NCBI GenBank assembly: GCA_039583875.1
Contig: CM077166.1
Span: 93,032,094-93,096,093, forward strand
Source: Platanthera guangdongensis
Lineage: Eukaryota; Streptophyta; Magnoliopsida; Asparagales; Orchidaceae
Reading direction: 5' to 3'
Length of the DNA stretch: 64,000 bases
Position numbers and translations under genes: made by a program. The notes beneath the pieces were generated by a model. That model made no database searches. It was not told where the DNA came from and saw nothing but the letters and a program-made list of their open reading frames with translations. Each line of letters opens with the position of its first letter. Position 1 is the first letter of the stretch. This document shows, one piece after another, positions 1 through 11,296 of this stretch.

Positions 1-13
1 CATAATAGCCTCC

Positions 14-21
14 TTTAAATA
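14..21 (-). promoter_or_regulatory. Possible TATA box of LTR X
   Basis: The minus strand reads ATTTAAAG in the context CTCCTATTTAAAGGAGG, like the TATA regions of other plant LTRs. It lies about 320 bp downstream of the presumed LTR start. Weak evidence, based on position and composition only. Confidence 0.3.
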
Positions 22-253
22 GGAGTTACAAAAGAGATCCAACCATCCATGATGGAGATGTGTTACATACACACCAACAGTTTAATAGCACACCAACATG
101 AAAATAAAAATAATACAAGCCAAATGTTTTAAGCAATTAAAATTAAACTAAGTAGATTAAGCAAGCTTTGCGCGCCGCGGACGGAGGTTGTATCGCAGCT
201 TTCCGTTAGCGTCCGTGGCGTTGTCATGACGCCGCAAATCTTTAACTTGTTGC

Positions 254-334
254 GCCGCAGCAACCGAGTCATCATCAGGAAGTGTTGGAGGGGCCGCAGC
301 AACTGGGTCATCATCACGTGTTGGAGGGGCCGCG
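254..334. repeat. Short tandem repeat, 39/36-bp units
   Basis: Two near-identical units begin with GCCGCAGCAAC and end with TGTTGGAGGGG (254-292 and 293-328), followed by a partial third start at 329. The second unit lacks about 3 bp. They lie in the presumed U3 part of LTR X. Confidence 0.7.
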
Positions 335-340
335 CCATCA

Positions 341-1773
341 GTTCTTCTTTTGCAAGAATTTGATTTAGAAATTAGGGATAAACGAGGGGCAGAAAACTTA
401 GCGGCGGATCATCTTTCACGTTTAGAAAATCCACTACCATCAATGTTAGATGAATCTGAAATTTCTGATACATTTCCTGAGGAATCACTATTTTCCATAT
501 CTACCAATATACATCTGGATTATCCATGGTTTGCAGATTATTCAAACTATCTTGTGGCTAAGGTCCTTCCAAAAGATTTTTCATATCAGCAGAAAAAGAA
601 ATTTTTCTCTGATTTGAAATATTACTTTTGGGAGGACCCCTTTCTTTTTCGGATATGTGCAGATTCTGTTATACGAAGGTGTGTATCAGTAGAGGAAGGT
701 TGGAAGATTTTGTAGCTGTGTCATTCAGGGCCTGCTGTTGGTCACTATGGAGCGAATCGCTCCTTCTATTCAGGGATGCCCAAAGGTACGTGCTTTCATG
801 TGATTCTTGTCAGAAAGCAGGTAATATTTCTAAATTACATGAAATGTCGTAAAAATTTATCCTTGAATGTGAAGTATTTGATATGTGGGGTATAGATTTT
901 ATGGGTCCATTTCCAGTTTCCTTTGGGAATAAATATATTTTGGTAGCTGTAGATTATGTATCAAGGTGGGTTAAAGCGCAAGCTTTGCCAACTAATGATA
1001 GTAGGGTTGTAATCAGATTTTTGAAATCCTTATTCGCATGATTTGGCACACCACCTGCACTTATTAGCAATAGAGGTTCACACTTTTGTAATCTAAAACT
1101 AGACAAAGTATTACAAAAATATGGAGTTACACATAGGATAGCCACTCCGTATCATCCTCAAACTAGTGGGCAAGTTGAAGTTTCCAATAGAGAACTTAAG
1201 AGGATCCTAGAAAAATCTATAGAAGGGAATAGAAAGCAATGGTCTAGGAAACTTAATGATTGTTTGTGGGCATATAGGACCGCCTACAAAACACCTATAG
1301 GGACCACCCCTTTTAGATTGGTCCACGGTAAATCTTGTCACCTGCCTATAGAATTAGAACACAAGTCGTATTGGACAATATGCTCTTTAAATTTTGACAC
1401 TAGTTCTATAGGAGAGAAGCGCAAACTCCAACTTAACGACTTAGATGAGTGGAGAACTATGGCCTATGAGAACTCCCTGATTTATAAGGAGAAAACCAAG
1501 CTATTTCATGATCTTCACCTTCGCAAACCCAAGGTATACCAAAAAGGTGACCAAGTCCTCCTTTATAATTCCAGATTATGTTTATTACCAGGGAATTTAA
1601 GGTCTAAGTGGTCCGGACCATTTGAAGTTAAAGAAGTCTTTCCCTATGGTACCGTCGAGCTAACTCACCCTGAGAAGAGATATTTTAAGGTTAATGGTCA
1701 CCGACTTAAGCCTTATTATGGTGAACTACCTAGAGACTTCACTCGTCTAGAGACTTGCCTCCGTCTAGACTAG
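341..1773 (+). pseudogene. Athila pol remnant: RNase H C-terminus and integrase
   Basis: The reading begins at the end of RNase H (the [11 protein letters not shown] motif seen in full at about 11100) and continues into the integrase zinc-binding, catalytic and C-terminal regions. The catalytic core shows DFMGPF and the later E in [10 protein letters not shown], but the middle acidic residue is changed from D to N (codon 1069-1071, ISNRG). There are stops at 713-715 (TAG, the right copy has GAG) and 1039-1041 (TGA, the right copy has CGA), plus a deletion of about 36 bp near 745 relative to the right copy. The C-terminal part is better preserved than in the right copy and ends at a clean stop (1771-1773). 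Integrase would insert the cDNA into host DNA; this copy cannot be active. Confidence 0.85.
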
Positions 1774-2569
1774 TTTCATGTTAAACTATAGTAAGTAGTT
1801 CTAAGTATTTCTATTTTAGTATAAATCTAGTTAGTTGTAATGAAAAATTGAATGAAAAAAAAAATTTAATGGAAAAAGAAAAAAGTTCTGTAAAATTTTT
1901 TTTAGGAAAAATGCAAAATTGGAGGGGTACACGGGCCACCACACGCCAGTGTGGATATCCATGTACACGACACAGCCGCAGGCCCAGCCGTGTAAATTAA
2001 TTCCGAGAAAGGGTGATTTCTTCCTGAGAAGGACACGGGTTCACACCCACCCGTGTGGCCAGCCGTGACTTTCGCTCGACGATCGTCGAGACCGCTGTGT
2101 CGAGAGATCCGACACGCCCATGTCGGCTGACACACGGTCGTGTCGCCTACCTACCCATGTTGATACACCGTGACAGCTCAGACATGGGTCAACACATGGT
2201 CGTGTGGTTGCTCGTGTCTACCTGCCGCACTGTCCCCTGCCAGTTTGACCACAGGGACCGAGGCATCCCGTGTTCCACGACTCATCAGATTCCCTAACAT
2301 GGGTGCAAACACACGGCCGTGTGCGCACCCGTGTTCAACTCCTACACACGGATCGACGCACCCCATGTTCCACGAGGCTGCGGTTTCCCCTAACACAGGT
2401 TCACACACGGCCGTGTGCGAACCCGTGTTCGTCTACTATAAATTTGGGGCCGTGTGATTTTTTTTCCCTGCTCATTCCAATCTCTCCACACCCAGCACCA
2501 TTTATCTTTGCAGTTTGAGCAAATCACGCACCCTCTACTCAATCCTCTCTTCTTTTCTCCTTCTACATC
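1774..2569. repeat. Pol-ORF1 spacer with ACACGGCCGTGT palindromes
   Basis: About 800 bp between the pol stop and the ORF1 start. From about 1925 to 2445 it is packed with variants of CACACGGCCGTGTG and with half-sites such as ACACGG and CCGTGT. An AT-rich segment with A and T runs precedes them. The same spacer recurs at 12477-13245. No conserved ORF is visible. The palindromes could form hairpins, and many CpG sites suggest a methylation target; both are inferences. Confidence 0.8.
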
Positions 2570-3840
2570 ATGTCGTCCGGAAGAAGTCAACGCGGTCGCC
2601 ATCGCCGACCGGAGCTGCAAGTGTCAACGAGGAGGCGTGATGCCGCTGCTCCGCTCATATTCACCGACCCATCGCACACCGCCCGCTTCAACCGCCTACA
2701 ATCAAAGAAATTTCAAGATATCTGCATGATTGATTGGAGCGTGCTTGAAGAAATAAATTTAGCCGGGGATGTCAGGGCATTAATATCTGTAACGGGTTGG
2801 GAGCAATTTTTCGTCATAGAGGAGTTAGGTTTTAGGGAACTCACGTTAGAGTTCTTATCCTCGTTTTATTGTAACTTTCGGCCTAACATCATTGATGCGC
2901 AGCACGCGCCCGAGGGGATAATTTCATTTCGAGTGGGTGGCACATTTTATACACTCACCATGCTAAAGTTCACCCAGTATTTAGGGGTGTATAAGGATTC
3001 ATTCCTCTTTAGTGCTGCCTACGACGAGCTCCACTTCGACCTCCCAAATCGCGATATTGCCGGCGGTATCTGGCGTCAGATTTCTTTTGACACTATCACC
3101 TATGAGGCCATGCGCTCTAAGGCCTCTAAGTTGGTTTCACCCGCCCTCCATTACATTCACCATCTCCTTAGCCACACATTGAGCGGCCGGGGCGAAAGCT
3201 CTGGTGTTGTCAGTCGACAGGACCTACTATACCTCTACAACATGATTTCACGTTATCCTCTGCATCTCGGCTTCCTTCTAGCCCAGTTTATTCTCCACCA
3301 GGCCGACACCCCCGCATAGGGTCTATGTGTATAGAACCCTACATCACTCGCCTAGTGAAGACCATGGGCATATTCTCAGCCCTCCCCCATATGACAGTGG
3401 TCGCGAAGACCGTGCCTATCACGATGGCCAGTCTTCGCTCCCTCCGCCTCATCATCGCCCGTCATGGCCGGGGAGGCATCATATATTCTATTTCACGAAG
3501 TGGGCCGCAAGTGCAGGATCACAGTGATGACGAGGTGGATCCTGACCTCGATGTGCCGTTGGTACCTCCTCCCCATTCGACTTACGCTCATGGCGACTAT
3601 TCTACTGCACCCCCTCCAACTAATTCACGGTACTCGCGGGAGTTTCGACAGTTCTTCGACACCGAGCTCTCGCCGTGCCTACAGCATATTGAGGAGTCGC
3701 AGCAGCAGACCGAGGACCTCCTCATCCAGATCAGAGACCACCTAGGGATCGCTCCTCGCCAGCCGCCAGCTCCATCCCCGCCTTCCTTCCCTAACGATGT
3801 GACTGACCACCCTGCATACTTCAGATGTGCATCTATGTAG
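2570..3840 (+). pseudogene. Athila ORF1 (env-position protein), left copy
   Basis: An ATG at 2570 (MSSGRSQRG) opens about 250 codons that resemble the Arabidopsis Athila ORF1 family, the third ORF that Athila elements carry after pol in the position of a retroviral env. Its function is not established. The frame breaks at about 3315, where this copy has one C fewer in a C-run than the right copy (13985-13990). It then continues in the next frame from 3325 to a stop at 3838-3840, with an acidic DDEVDPDLDVPLVP patch and a Pro/Ser-rich C-terminus. Repairing that one base would give roughly 420 residues; I do not see an obvious signal peptide. This is the better preserved of the two copies. Confidence 0.75.
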
Positions 3841-5445
3841 TGTTATCTTTATGTATTATGTCTTGTACTTTTTTTATATATCAGTGCATTCCATTACAGC
3901 TCCTGTGTCTTTACTGTGATCTTCTACCTTTTATGATAGCAATTATTTTTCTTATGTCTTCATGAAATTACTCTATGTTCTCTTTTTACATTGCGCTGAG
4001 GACATTGTAAATTTTAAGTCTAGTGCTGGAATGGCTATTCACGTGGTTACAATTGATACTAATTTTGCTATCATAACACTCAAGTTTGTTATACCCTCCT
4101 TAAAAGTTTTGTTTGATCCTTTAAGCTGTCATTATTCATTCAGTTAGGATTATAACTATCTAATTTAACTTCGCACGCTGATTAAAATGAATTGATGTAG
4201 ACTCATTGAGCGTTTAACTTTGTCCATTCATAATTTTGTATAGAAATTCTTTATCCTAATTTTTTCTCTATAATTTATTTTTAAGATTACTCCTCTATAT
4301 TAGTAACTATCCAACACTCTATTTTAGAAAATATACTTATCTATAATAAAGTGAGTCGATGAGTGTAACATTTTTATAATTTGGTATTAGGAGATTAAAA
4401 CGAAAAATACTCTCTATTGATGTCTAGGACTTACCCTCTAGCATTCCTCAATACATTTGCATAAGTTGACTATTAAGGACAGAAATGACTTAGGCCTCCT
4501 TTTGGATAGCTTGAGCCTTGTTAATCCAAAACCTTTAACATGATACCCTTGCACACCAAATTTGAACCTAATCCCCATCCTTTTGATGCTCTAGTACTAA
4601 AATTCACCAAGGCCAAATCCTTACCTATTAGCACACCTATCATTGAGTCCTTCTTGGAATGAGTTTGTTCATAGTGATATATGGCCTGAGTGTGTGTATA
4701 TTAGCACACACTTGGAATGATCCCTACTATGAACCCAATGCATAAAAGAAAAAAAAGAAGACATAGTGATATGTGGCCTGAGTGCGTGTTTACTTGCACC
4801 CACTTGGAATGATCCCTACTATGGTCCTGTGGTTAAGAAAAAATATATATCAAAAAAAGTAGAAAAAAAAATATAGTGCCCTACAAAATGTGGGAAATAT
4901 ATAAATTTCAAAGTCTGGGGGTGTTTATATAAAATTGAAGTATGTTAAGGTATCTTCCAACATAAGGCTTAATCAAGATTTAGGTGTGAAAAAAAAATTC
5001 ATCGAACTTATCTTTGATTACCTCACCTTTAATCTTCTATCCTATGCCAAAAAGGCTACACCATACAAGTCCTAAGGATCCGACCATACTAATTCTAACT
5101 AGTGATGTGATGAGGGTGTAAAAAGGGTAAGATCATGATTATCAATATGGGTACTTATAAGTTTTGAAATATTAATACGTATCTTATTGAGATTGTAAAT
5201 TTCTTCTCACATTGGTGCTAGATGGCTATACTTTCATTTCTAAGAAAGAGTGGAGGATAGTTAAAAGAAATATTAGAGGAATTTTAAGATAAATCTATAT
5301 TTAGAAAAGTCTGCTAAACTATTTCCTATACTATTACATCATCAAAGTTCTCCTTAAATTCATAGCAACCAGTGTGCGAAGGCAAAATTATTTATTAGTA
5401 ACCCGAATTTTTGAATTAGTTTGCTTAGGGACAAGCAAACATCTA
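3841..5445 (+). other. Athila 3' noncoding region, left copy
   Basis: About 1.6 kb of AT-rich sequence between the ORF1 stop and the polypurine tract. It matches 14501-16140 closely. It holds a 92-bp direct repeat (listed separately) and no conserved reading frame. Long untranslated regions before the 3' LTR are usual in Athila elements. Confidence 0.75.
4670..4824 (+). repeat. 92-bp direct repeat in Athila 3' region, left copy
   Basis: The phrase starting CATAGTGATAT and ending TGGAATGATCCCTACTATG occurs at 4670 and again at 4762, a period of 92 bp. The same duplication with the same period is present in the right copy, so it predates their divergence. Confidence 0.8.
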
Positions 5446-5459
5446 AGTTTGGGGGTATT
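5446..5459 (+). other. Polypurine tract before shared Athila LTR
   Basis: AGTTTGGGGGTATT sits directly before the TG of the LTR at 5460. A purine-rich tract at this place primes plus-strand synthesis. The right copy has the same tract at 16141-16155. Confidence 0.75.
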
Positions 5460-7072
5460 TGATGAGTACGATTATGATAAGCTTTTTATTATCATAATTG
5501 TAATCATGTCTACTATTTCTTGCCCTTTTTGTGGTGATTTTAGGATAATAGTAAAGAAATTGTCGTATCATAGATAGAAGAGCACATTTAGAAGTCTTTG
5601 GCATTCCTTGTAATAAACTATTTACTGATTCTTTCATTTTTCTATTGCAGGTAATGCCAACCAATGGACCTAAAATTCTTGGAGCAAACAGAGGAGTTCA
5701 CGGAGTCCACATGGTTGATGACAGGACAAAAATTTGGCGCACACGGCCTGACACACGGCCGTGTGCCTACCCTGTATACTATGCACCCTAGAGCTGGAGA
5801 AATTGGATGCAGGAGACAGAGACTCACACGGGTAGGACACACGCCCATGTGCCTACCCGTGTCATATTTGAACACGGATGCCGACCAACCCGTGTCTGCA
5901 GAACACGGCCCGAGACACGGCTGTGTCCATAACCATGTCATCTGACACGGCCCACTACCAGACATGCCTGCTCGTGGGGAAACTGCCTAGGAACCGTCCA
6001 CACGGCCTGACACACGGTCGTGTTGGAACCCGTGTCCGACTTGTTTGCAAAGGGACTATATATTTCCTATAGAAACATTTGGTCAGAACTTTTGGATCAT
6101 TCTAGGATTGGAGAACTGCTGAAGCCCGAAGTGGAGCATCCGAGAGAAGGAGGATTGAAGGGTATTTTTTTATGTATTTTATTTATTCATTAATTCCTTT
6201 CAATCTCTCTTTTCTCTTGGTGATTCAAACTTCAATTATCTTTTATTTTGCATGAACTTATAGTTGAACATTCTAGTAATCACATATTGTTTTGTTTATG
6301 TTAAATTTGTGGTATTTTATTCGTGTTTAGGCTTGCAAACAAAGAGTTTAATCTTCATTATGAATTGCTTCTTTGTTTTACATAATTTGCAAATTGCTAG
6401 ATTGAGAAATTGGTTCTTTGTAATGAAATTTGTATGTTCATATTGTGGTGTTAATTCTCTTTGTGAATCAAACTCTATGATCGAGAGATATGTTGTTTGG
6501 AAAATTAGAACACGAGTAAAAGGATTCATGGTAATTTAGAGATAAATTTCATGAATTTATGTAGTAATAAAGGTACTTTACTTAATGCGAACTTGGGTGT
6601 TGTAAATTGTTCGAGAGAAAATTTACTATCTTAGGTTTAGATTTGGAATTGCTCGAGAGAGAATTTGATGAACATTTAACCTTTACATTACAACGAATTT
6701 AATAGTCTTTTCATTTCATGATCACTTAGAATTGAACTAATAAATGAGTTCGTTCATGTAATCGCTTAAAAGATTCATGCCTTTTATCATTTTTACTTCT
6801 CTAATGTTGATTTATCCAATAGTCATAGTTAGGTTAATTTAGGTTAGAAATCAATTTTACTTATAGGTACGATAATAGAGTGAGGATGAGTAAGAATACT
6901 TGAAATGGCCCTGTGGAATACGATACGAGATGTAGATTTCTCTGGTACTATGATTGATAGGTGCACTTGCCTGAATGTTAATTCAATTTAGCTTATGCCC
7001 ATCTACATAGTTATATTAAAATGTAGAATGAAATCGCATTGAGTTATTACTTGTTAGCAAAGCAAATCTTCA
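5460..7072 (+). repeat. Athila LTR 1 (shared by both copies)
   Basis: A 1613-bp LTR from TGATGAGTACG to CTTCA. It is followed after a 6-bp gap by the primer-binding site and preceded by a polypurine tract, so it acts as 3' LTR of the left copy and 5' LTR of the right copy. It matches 16156-17766. The first 250 bp differ at roughly 5-6 percent by eye, and later parts are closer. A cluster of CACACGGCCGTGTG-type inverted repeats lies at about 5735-6035, just upstream of the TATA-like site. Confidence 0.9.
6055..6062 (+). promoter_or_regulatory. TATA-like box of Athila LTR 1
   Basis: GGGACTATATATTTCC lies about 600 bp into the LTR, directly after the palindrome cluster, as expected for the U3/R boundary. 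The same site is at 16748-16755 in LTR 2. It is assigned from composition and position. Confidence 0.45.
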
Positions 7073-7078
7073 AGTTTT

Positions 7079-7095
7079 TGGCGCCGTTGCCGGGG
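7079..7095 (+). other. Primer-binding site, tRNA-Asp type
   Basis: TGGCGCCGTTGCCGGGG is complementary to the 3' end of plant tRNA-Asp and lies 6 bp after the LTR end. This primer type is usual in Athila/Tat elements. Confidence 0.85.
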
Positions 7096-7220
7096 ACGTT
7101 TTCAATATTTCGAAAGTCTCAATTTTATTAATCTACCAGTTTTTGTTTAGTAATAAATAGTTGTGAATTAGTATTTGAATAATTATATCGCTTAATCTCT
7201 ATTTTGTAGTCTGTTAGTCT

Positions 7221-8930
7221 ATGACCAGGGGCAGAAATTCTGGGCTAGCACCATTTCACACTGACCCAGAACGACTTATCCATAACACTAACCTAAGGGA
7301 CGTGGGAATTAATACCACAGATATTTTAAACGGACTATCAGAAGAGGAGACAGTAAACCAAGGAGAGAATCATCTTGAAAACCTAGATACCATGGCCAAC
7401 CAAAATGAGCAAACCATGTCTGACTTTGCTAGACCTTATCTCCAAGGAACCAGGTCGAGCATCGTTAGACCACCGATAGCTACCAATAACTTTGAATTGA
7501 ATCCTAGTGTGATACAAATGGTTCAACAGTATGTCCAGTATGATGGCTTGCAAGATGAGGATCCTAACACCCACTTGGCCGGATTCTTGGATATATGTGA
7601 CACATTTAAGATCAATGGTGTTTCCAATGATGCCATTCGATTGAGATTGTTTCCATTTTATTTAAGGCATAAGGTGAAGCAGTGGTTGAACTCACTACCT
7701 AGAGGGTCGATTACAACTTGGGACATGATGGTTGAAAAGTTTCTGATGAAGTATTTCCCACCTGTGAAGACTGCGAAGTTAAGGAATGACATCTCTACGT
7801 ACATTCAATTGGAGTCTGAATCCTTATACGACACATGTGAACGATTCAAGGAGTTGTTAAGGAGATGTCCCCACCATGCTCTACCTTCTTGGCTTCAGAT
7901 TCAGACCTTATATAATGGTCTAAATCGGCCACTAAACAAATGATTGATGCGGCTAGTGGAGGCACTTTGAACAACAAGACACTTGAAGCGGCTCAGCAGC
8001 TGATAGAGGACATGACAATGAACAATTACCAATGGACTACTATGAGACAAAAGCCTAGCAAGGCTGCCAGAATGTATGAAGTGGATGTCATTACCGCCTT
8101 AGCTATTTAAGTGGAGAAGCTTCATCAAAAGATGGACAACCTTTCCTTAGCATCACCCTCCAGGGCAGCACAACAATGGGACCCTTCATGCAGTAGAATT
8201 CCTGGTTGTGAACCTCAAGTTCATGAACATGTTGACTATATGGGCAACAATATTAGACCTCCTTTCAATCAAGCCAACAACCCATATAGTTGTACGTATA
8301 ATACTGGATGGAGAAACCACCCCAATTTCTCTTGGGGAGGACAAGGAAATCAAGGGAAGCAACCCATGTTTGGCTAACAACAACAGCCAGAACAAAGGAA
8401 GCCTACATTGGAAGATGTGCTTACCAAGTTCATGCAAACTACCGATGTAGCCTTCCAGAATCAAGAGGGTTCAATTCAGAACTTGGAGAATCAGATTGGT
8501 CAGCTTGCAAGTATGGTTTCTGAAAGGCAGCAAGGAGCACTTCCGGGGAACACCAAGATAAATCCAAGGGAGCATGCAAAAGCCGTTCAATTGAGGAGCG
8601 GAAAGGAGTTACAAGACCCAAGGCCTACGAAGGAAGCACCCCAAATGGAGTCTAGCGGCAAAGGATCAAGCGAGATGAACGTGCAACCGATGGAGTACCA
8701 ACCAGCAATACCATACCAAGCAAAGCTTAACAAGGAGCGCATGGATGCGCAGTATGGTAAATTTTTATCTATGTTTAAACAATTACATGTTAACTTACCT
8801 TTTTCTGAAATTATTCAAATGCCTAAATATGCAAAATTTCTTAAGGATTTGATTTCTAATAAAAAGAAAATAGAAGAATTATCATTAGTAACATTAAGTG
8901 AAGAATGTTCTGCTATTTTGCAAAGTTAAT
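7221..8930 (+). pseudogene. Athila gag, broken
   Basis: An ATG at 7221 (MTRGRNSGLAP) opens the capsid-like gag of Tat/Athila elements. Motifs seen include DPNTHLAGFLDICDTFKING, LRLFPFYLRHKVKQWL, and a segment resembling the retrotransposon gag fold that ends near residue 235. The frame shifts near 7941 and is then interrupted at 8108-8110 and 8376-8378; both stops are TAA where CAA (Gln) is expected. The last open part (8408-8929) has a heptad-like stretch (QNQEGSIQNLENQIGQLASM), a typical basic region (VQLRSGKEL), and ends at TAA. I do not see a CCHC zinc knuckle. Gag would build the virus-like particle. Confidence 0.8.
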
Positions 8931-9439
8931 CGCCACAAAAACTTAAGGATACCGGTTCATTTTCAATTCCATGTTTAATCGGTGATTTACAAGTAAATAA
9001 GGCTTTAGCAGATTTAGGAGCAAGTATAAATTTAATGCCTTGTAAACTATATCTGAAACTAGGCCTAGGAGAACTTAGCCCAACTAGAATGAGTATTCAA
9101 CTTGCAGATCGATCGGTTAAGTATCCTAGAGGAATAGTAGAAGATGTATTGGTTAAGGTAGATAAGTTTATATTTCCTGCTGATTTTGTTATTCTAGATA
9201 TGGATGAAAATATCGAAGTACCACTCATTCTAGGTCGTCCATTTTTAGCGACATCTAGTGCACTTATTGATGTTTTTGACGGTAAATTAGTATTGTGTGT
9301 AGGAGAAGATGAAGTCACTTTTCAAATTGGTAATACTTTGAAACAGTCTTTAGATAACGATTATTATTGCTATTTTTCTCATGGTATTGAAGACTTTATG
9401 ACTTCTATAAATTTTAATTTTATTATAAAGATCCTTTAG
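8931..9439 (+). pseudogene. Athila aspartic protease region
   Basis: Directly follows the gag stop in the same frame. It shows the Tat/Athila active-site signature ADLGASINLMP near 9010-9040, where DLGAS replaces the more common DTGAS. A second block, ADFVILDMDENIEVPLILGRPFLAT, matches the flap and C-terminal strand of retropepsins. Open until 9437-9439, where a stop separates it from the RT region. The catalytic Asp is kept. The enzyme would cleave the Gag-Pol polyprotein. Confidence 0.75.
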
Positions 9440-9525
9440 AAATTTGCATACCTAACAGCTATCTAGAAGATGATAAAAATGATAACATTGTTGAACATTT
9501 ATTTTTTCTAGAAAATTGTGTTGCC

Positions 9526-11296
9526 ATGAATAGAACAACTGAATATAGTTTAATCACTAAAGGAGATCATGAAGCTCTTAAGAATAATACTAAAAATCCA
9601 CCAATAGTAGAATTAAAAAAATTACCGGATCATCTTGAGTATGCATTCTTAGTAACTAACTCTTCGTACCCAGTTATCATATCTTCAAATCTTTCAAACA
9701 TTGAAAAAGATAAATTAATAAATGTATTGAAGAAATGTAAAGGTGCAATAGCGTGGTAAAAATCTGATATAAAGGGTATTAATCCTAGTTTTTGCACTCA
9801 TAAAATCCTTTTGGAAGAAAACTATAAATCTTTTATTCAACCGCAACGTAGGCTCAACCCGAATATGAAAGAGGTAGTTAAAGCAAAAATTGTTAAGTTA
9901 TTAGATGCTGGTATTATATATCATATTTCAGATAGCTCATGGGTTAGTCCTGTCCAAGTAGTTCCTAAGAAGGCTGGCCTGACAGTGGTAGCAAAGGATA
10001 GAAATGAATTAATTCCAACGCGAACTGTAACAGGTTGGCGTGTCTGTATAGACTATAGGAAATTAAACGATGCCACTAAAAAAGACCATTTCCCTCTTCC
10101 TTTCATTGACCAGATATTAGAACGCTTATCAGGACATTCTTATTATTGTTTTCTAGATGGACTTTTTGGATACTTTCAAATTCCTATAGCACTAGAAGAT
10201 CAAGAGAAAACAACATTTACTTGCTCATTCGGTACCTTTGCCTATAGACGTATGCCTTTCGAGTTATGTAATGCACCCGCCACGTTTCAAAGGTGCATGC
10301 TAGCCATCTTTAACGAGTATGTTGAAGATATCATGGAAGTATTCATGGATGATTTTTCTGTTTTTGGCGACTCATTTGATATATGTTTGAATAATTTAGA
10401 GAAAGTTCTTAGGAGGTGTGAGGAGACGAATCTAGCGCTTAGTTGGGGGAAGTGCGATTTCATGGTATAAGAAGGGTTAGTACTTGGCCATAAAATCTCA
10501 AGCCAAGGAATCCAAGTCGATCGTGAGAAAATAGTGACCATAGAAAAATTACCACCACCAACCTCCGTTAAGGCAGTGAGAAGTTTCTTAGGACACGCGG
10601 GATTTTACCGCCGGTTTATTAAAGACTTCTCTAAAATAGCTAAACCACTTACAAGGCTTTTAGAAAAAGACATACCTTTTATTTTTGAACAAGAGTGTCT
10701 ACATGCCTTTGAGTTCTTAAAAGAGAAATTAATTAATTCTTCTATTATGATCGCAACCGATTTTAGTCAACCATTTGAGATCATGTGTGACGCTAGTAGT
10801 TTTACGGTAGGGCTGTTTTAGGACACGCCGAAACAAACATTTTCACCCAATATATTATGCTAGCAAAACACTTAATAATGCACAAGAGAATTATACAACT
10901 ACAGAAAAAGAACTCCTAGCAGTGGTATTCGCCTTCGATAATTTTAGACCATATTTAACATTGTCCAAAGTGATTGTTTACACGGATCACTTTGCCCTTA
11001 GATATTTGCTAGCCAAAGCGGAAACAAAGCCTAGTTTAATACGTTGGGTTTTTCTTTTGCAAGAATTTGATTTAGAAATTAGGGATAAACGAGGGGCGGA
11101 AAACTTAGCGGCGGATCATCTTTCACGTTTAGAAAATCCACTACGATCAATGTTAGATGAATCTGAAATTTCTGATACATTTCCTGAGGAATCACTATTT
11201 TCCACATCTACCAATATACATCTTGATTATCCATGGTTTGCATATTATGCAAACTATCTTGTGGCTAAGGTCCTTCCAAAAGATTTTTCATATTAG
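9526..11296 (+). pseudogene. Athila reverse transcriptase and RNase H, broken
   Basis: RT begins around PQRRLNPNMKEVVKAKI and shows SPVQVVPKK, WRVCIDYRKLN, DGLFGYFQI, the EVFMDDFSVFG catalytic motif with both Asp residues (about 10350), and LGHAGFYRRFI. RNase H follows with the CDAS motif near 10785 and [16 protein letters not shown]. Stops include 9757-9759, 10468-10470 and the one after VGLF at about 10819, near which the frame also shifts. The last part (10922-11296) ends in [11 protein letters not shown]. It would copy the RNA into cDNA and degrade the RNA strand; this copy is dead. Confidence 0.85.

Larger units (their letters stand above)
1..340 (-). repeat. Fragment of an unidentified LTR (element X)
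   Basis: This stretch abuts Athila RNase H sequence abruptly at 340/341. Read on the minus strand it begins TGATGGCGCG, so it has the TG start of an LTR. It then carries short tandem repeats and a TATA-like ATTTAAAG near the window edge, an order that fits a U3 region. The flanking Athila bases gttct (341-345) would be the right target-site duplication. The rest of the LTR lies outside the window. No coding potential is seen. The LTR assignment is an inference; another repeat type is possible. Confidence 0.45.
341..7072 (+). mobile_element. Athila-type Ty3/gypsy element, truncated left copy
   Basis: This copy runs from the middle of RNase H through integrase, a palindrome-rich spacer, the Athila ORF1 and a long noncoding 3' region to a polypurine tract and an LTR (5460-7072). 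Sequence parallel to 11050-16155 is found across the whole stretch. Its left part is replaced by the unrelated sequence at 1-340, probably an insertion. Its right LTR also serves as the 5' LTR of the next copy, so the two are arranged internal-LTR-internal-LTR. It differs from the right copy by private stops and indels, so this is not a recent assembly duplicate. Confidence 0.85.

Noticed and set aside
7079..7095. tRNA gene fragments at the TGGCGCC and TGGTATCAGAG sites
   Set aside because: These are complements of tRNA 3' ends next to LTRs, i.e. primer-binding sites; no tRNA body is present.
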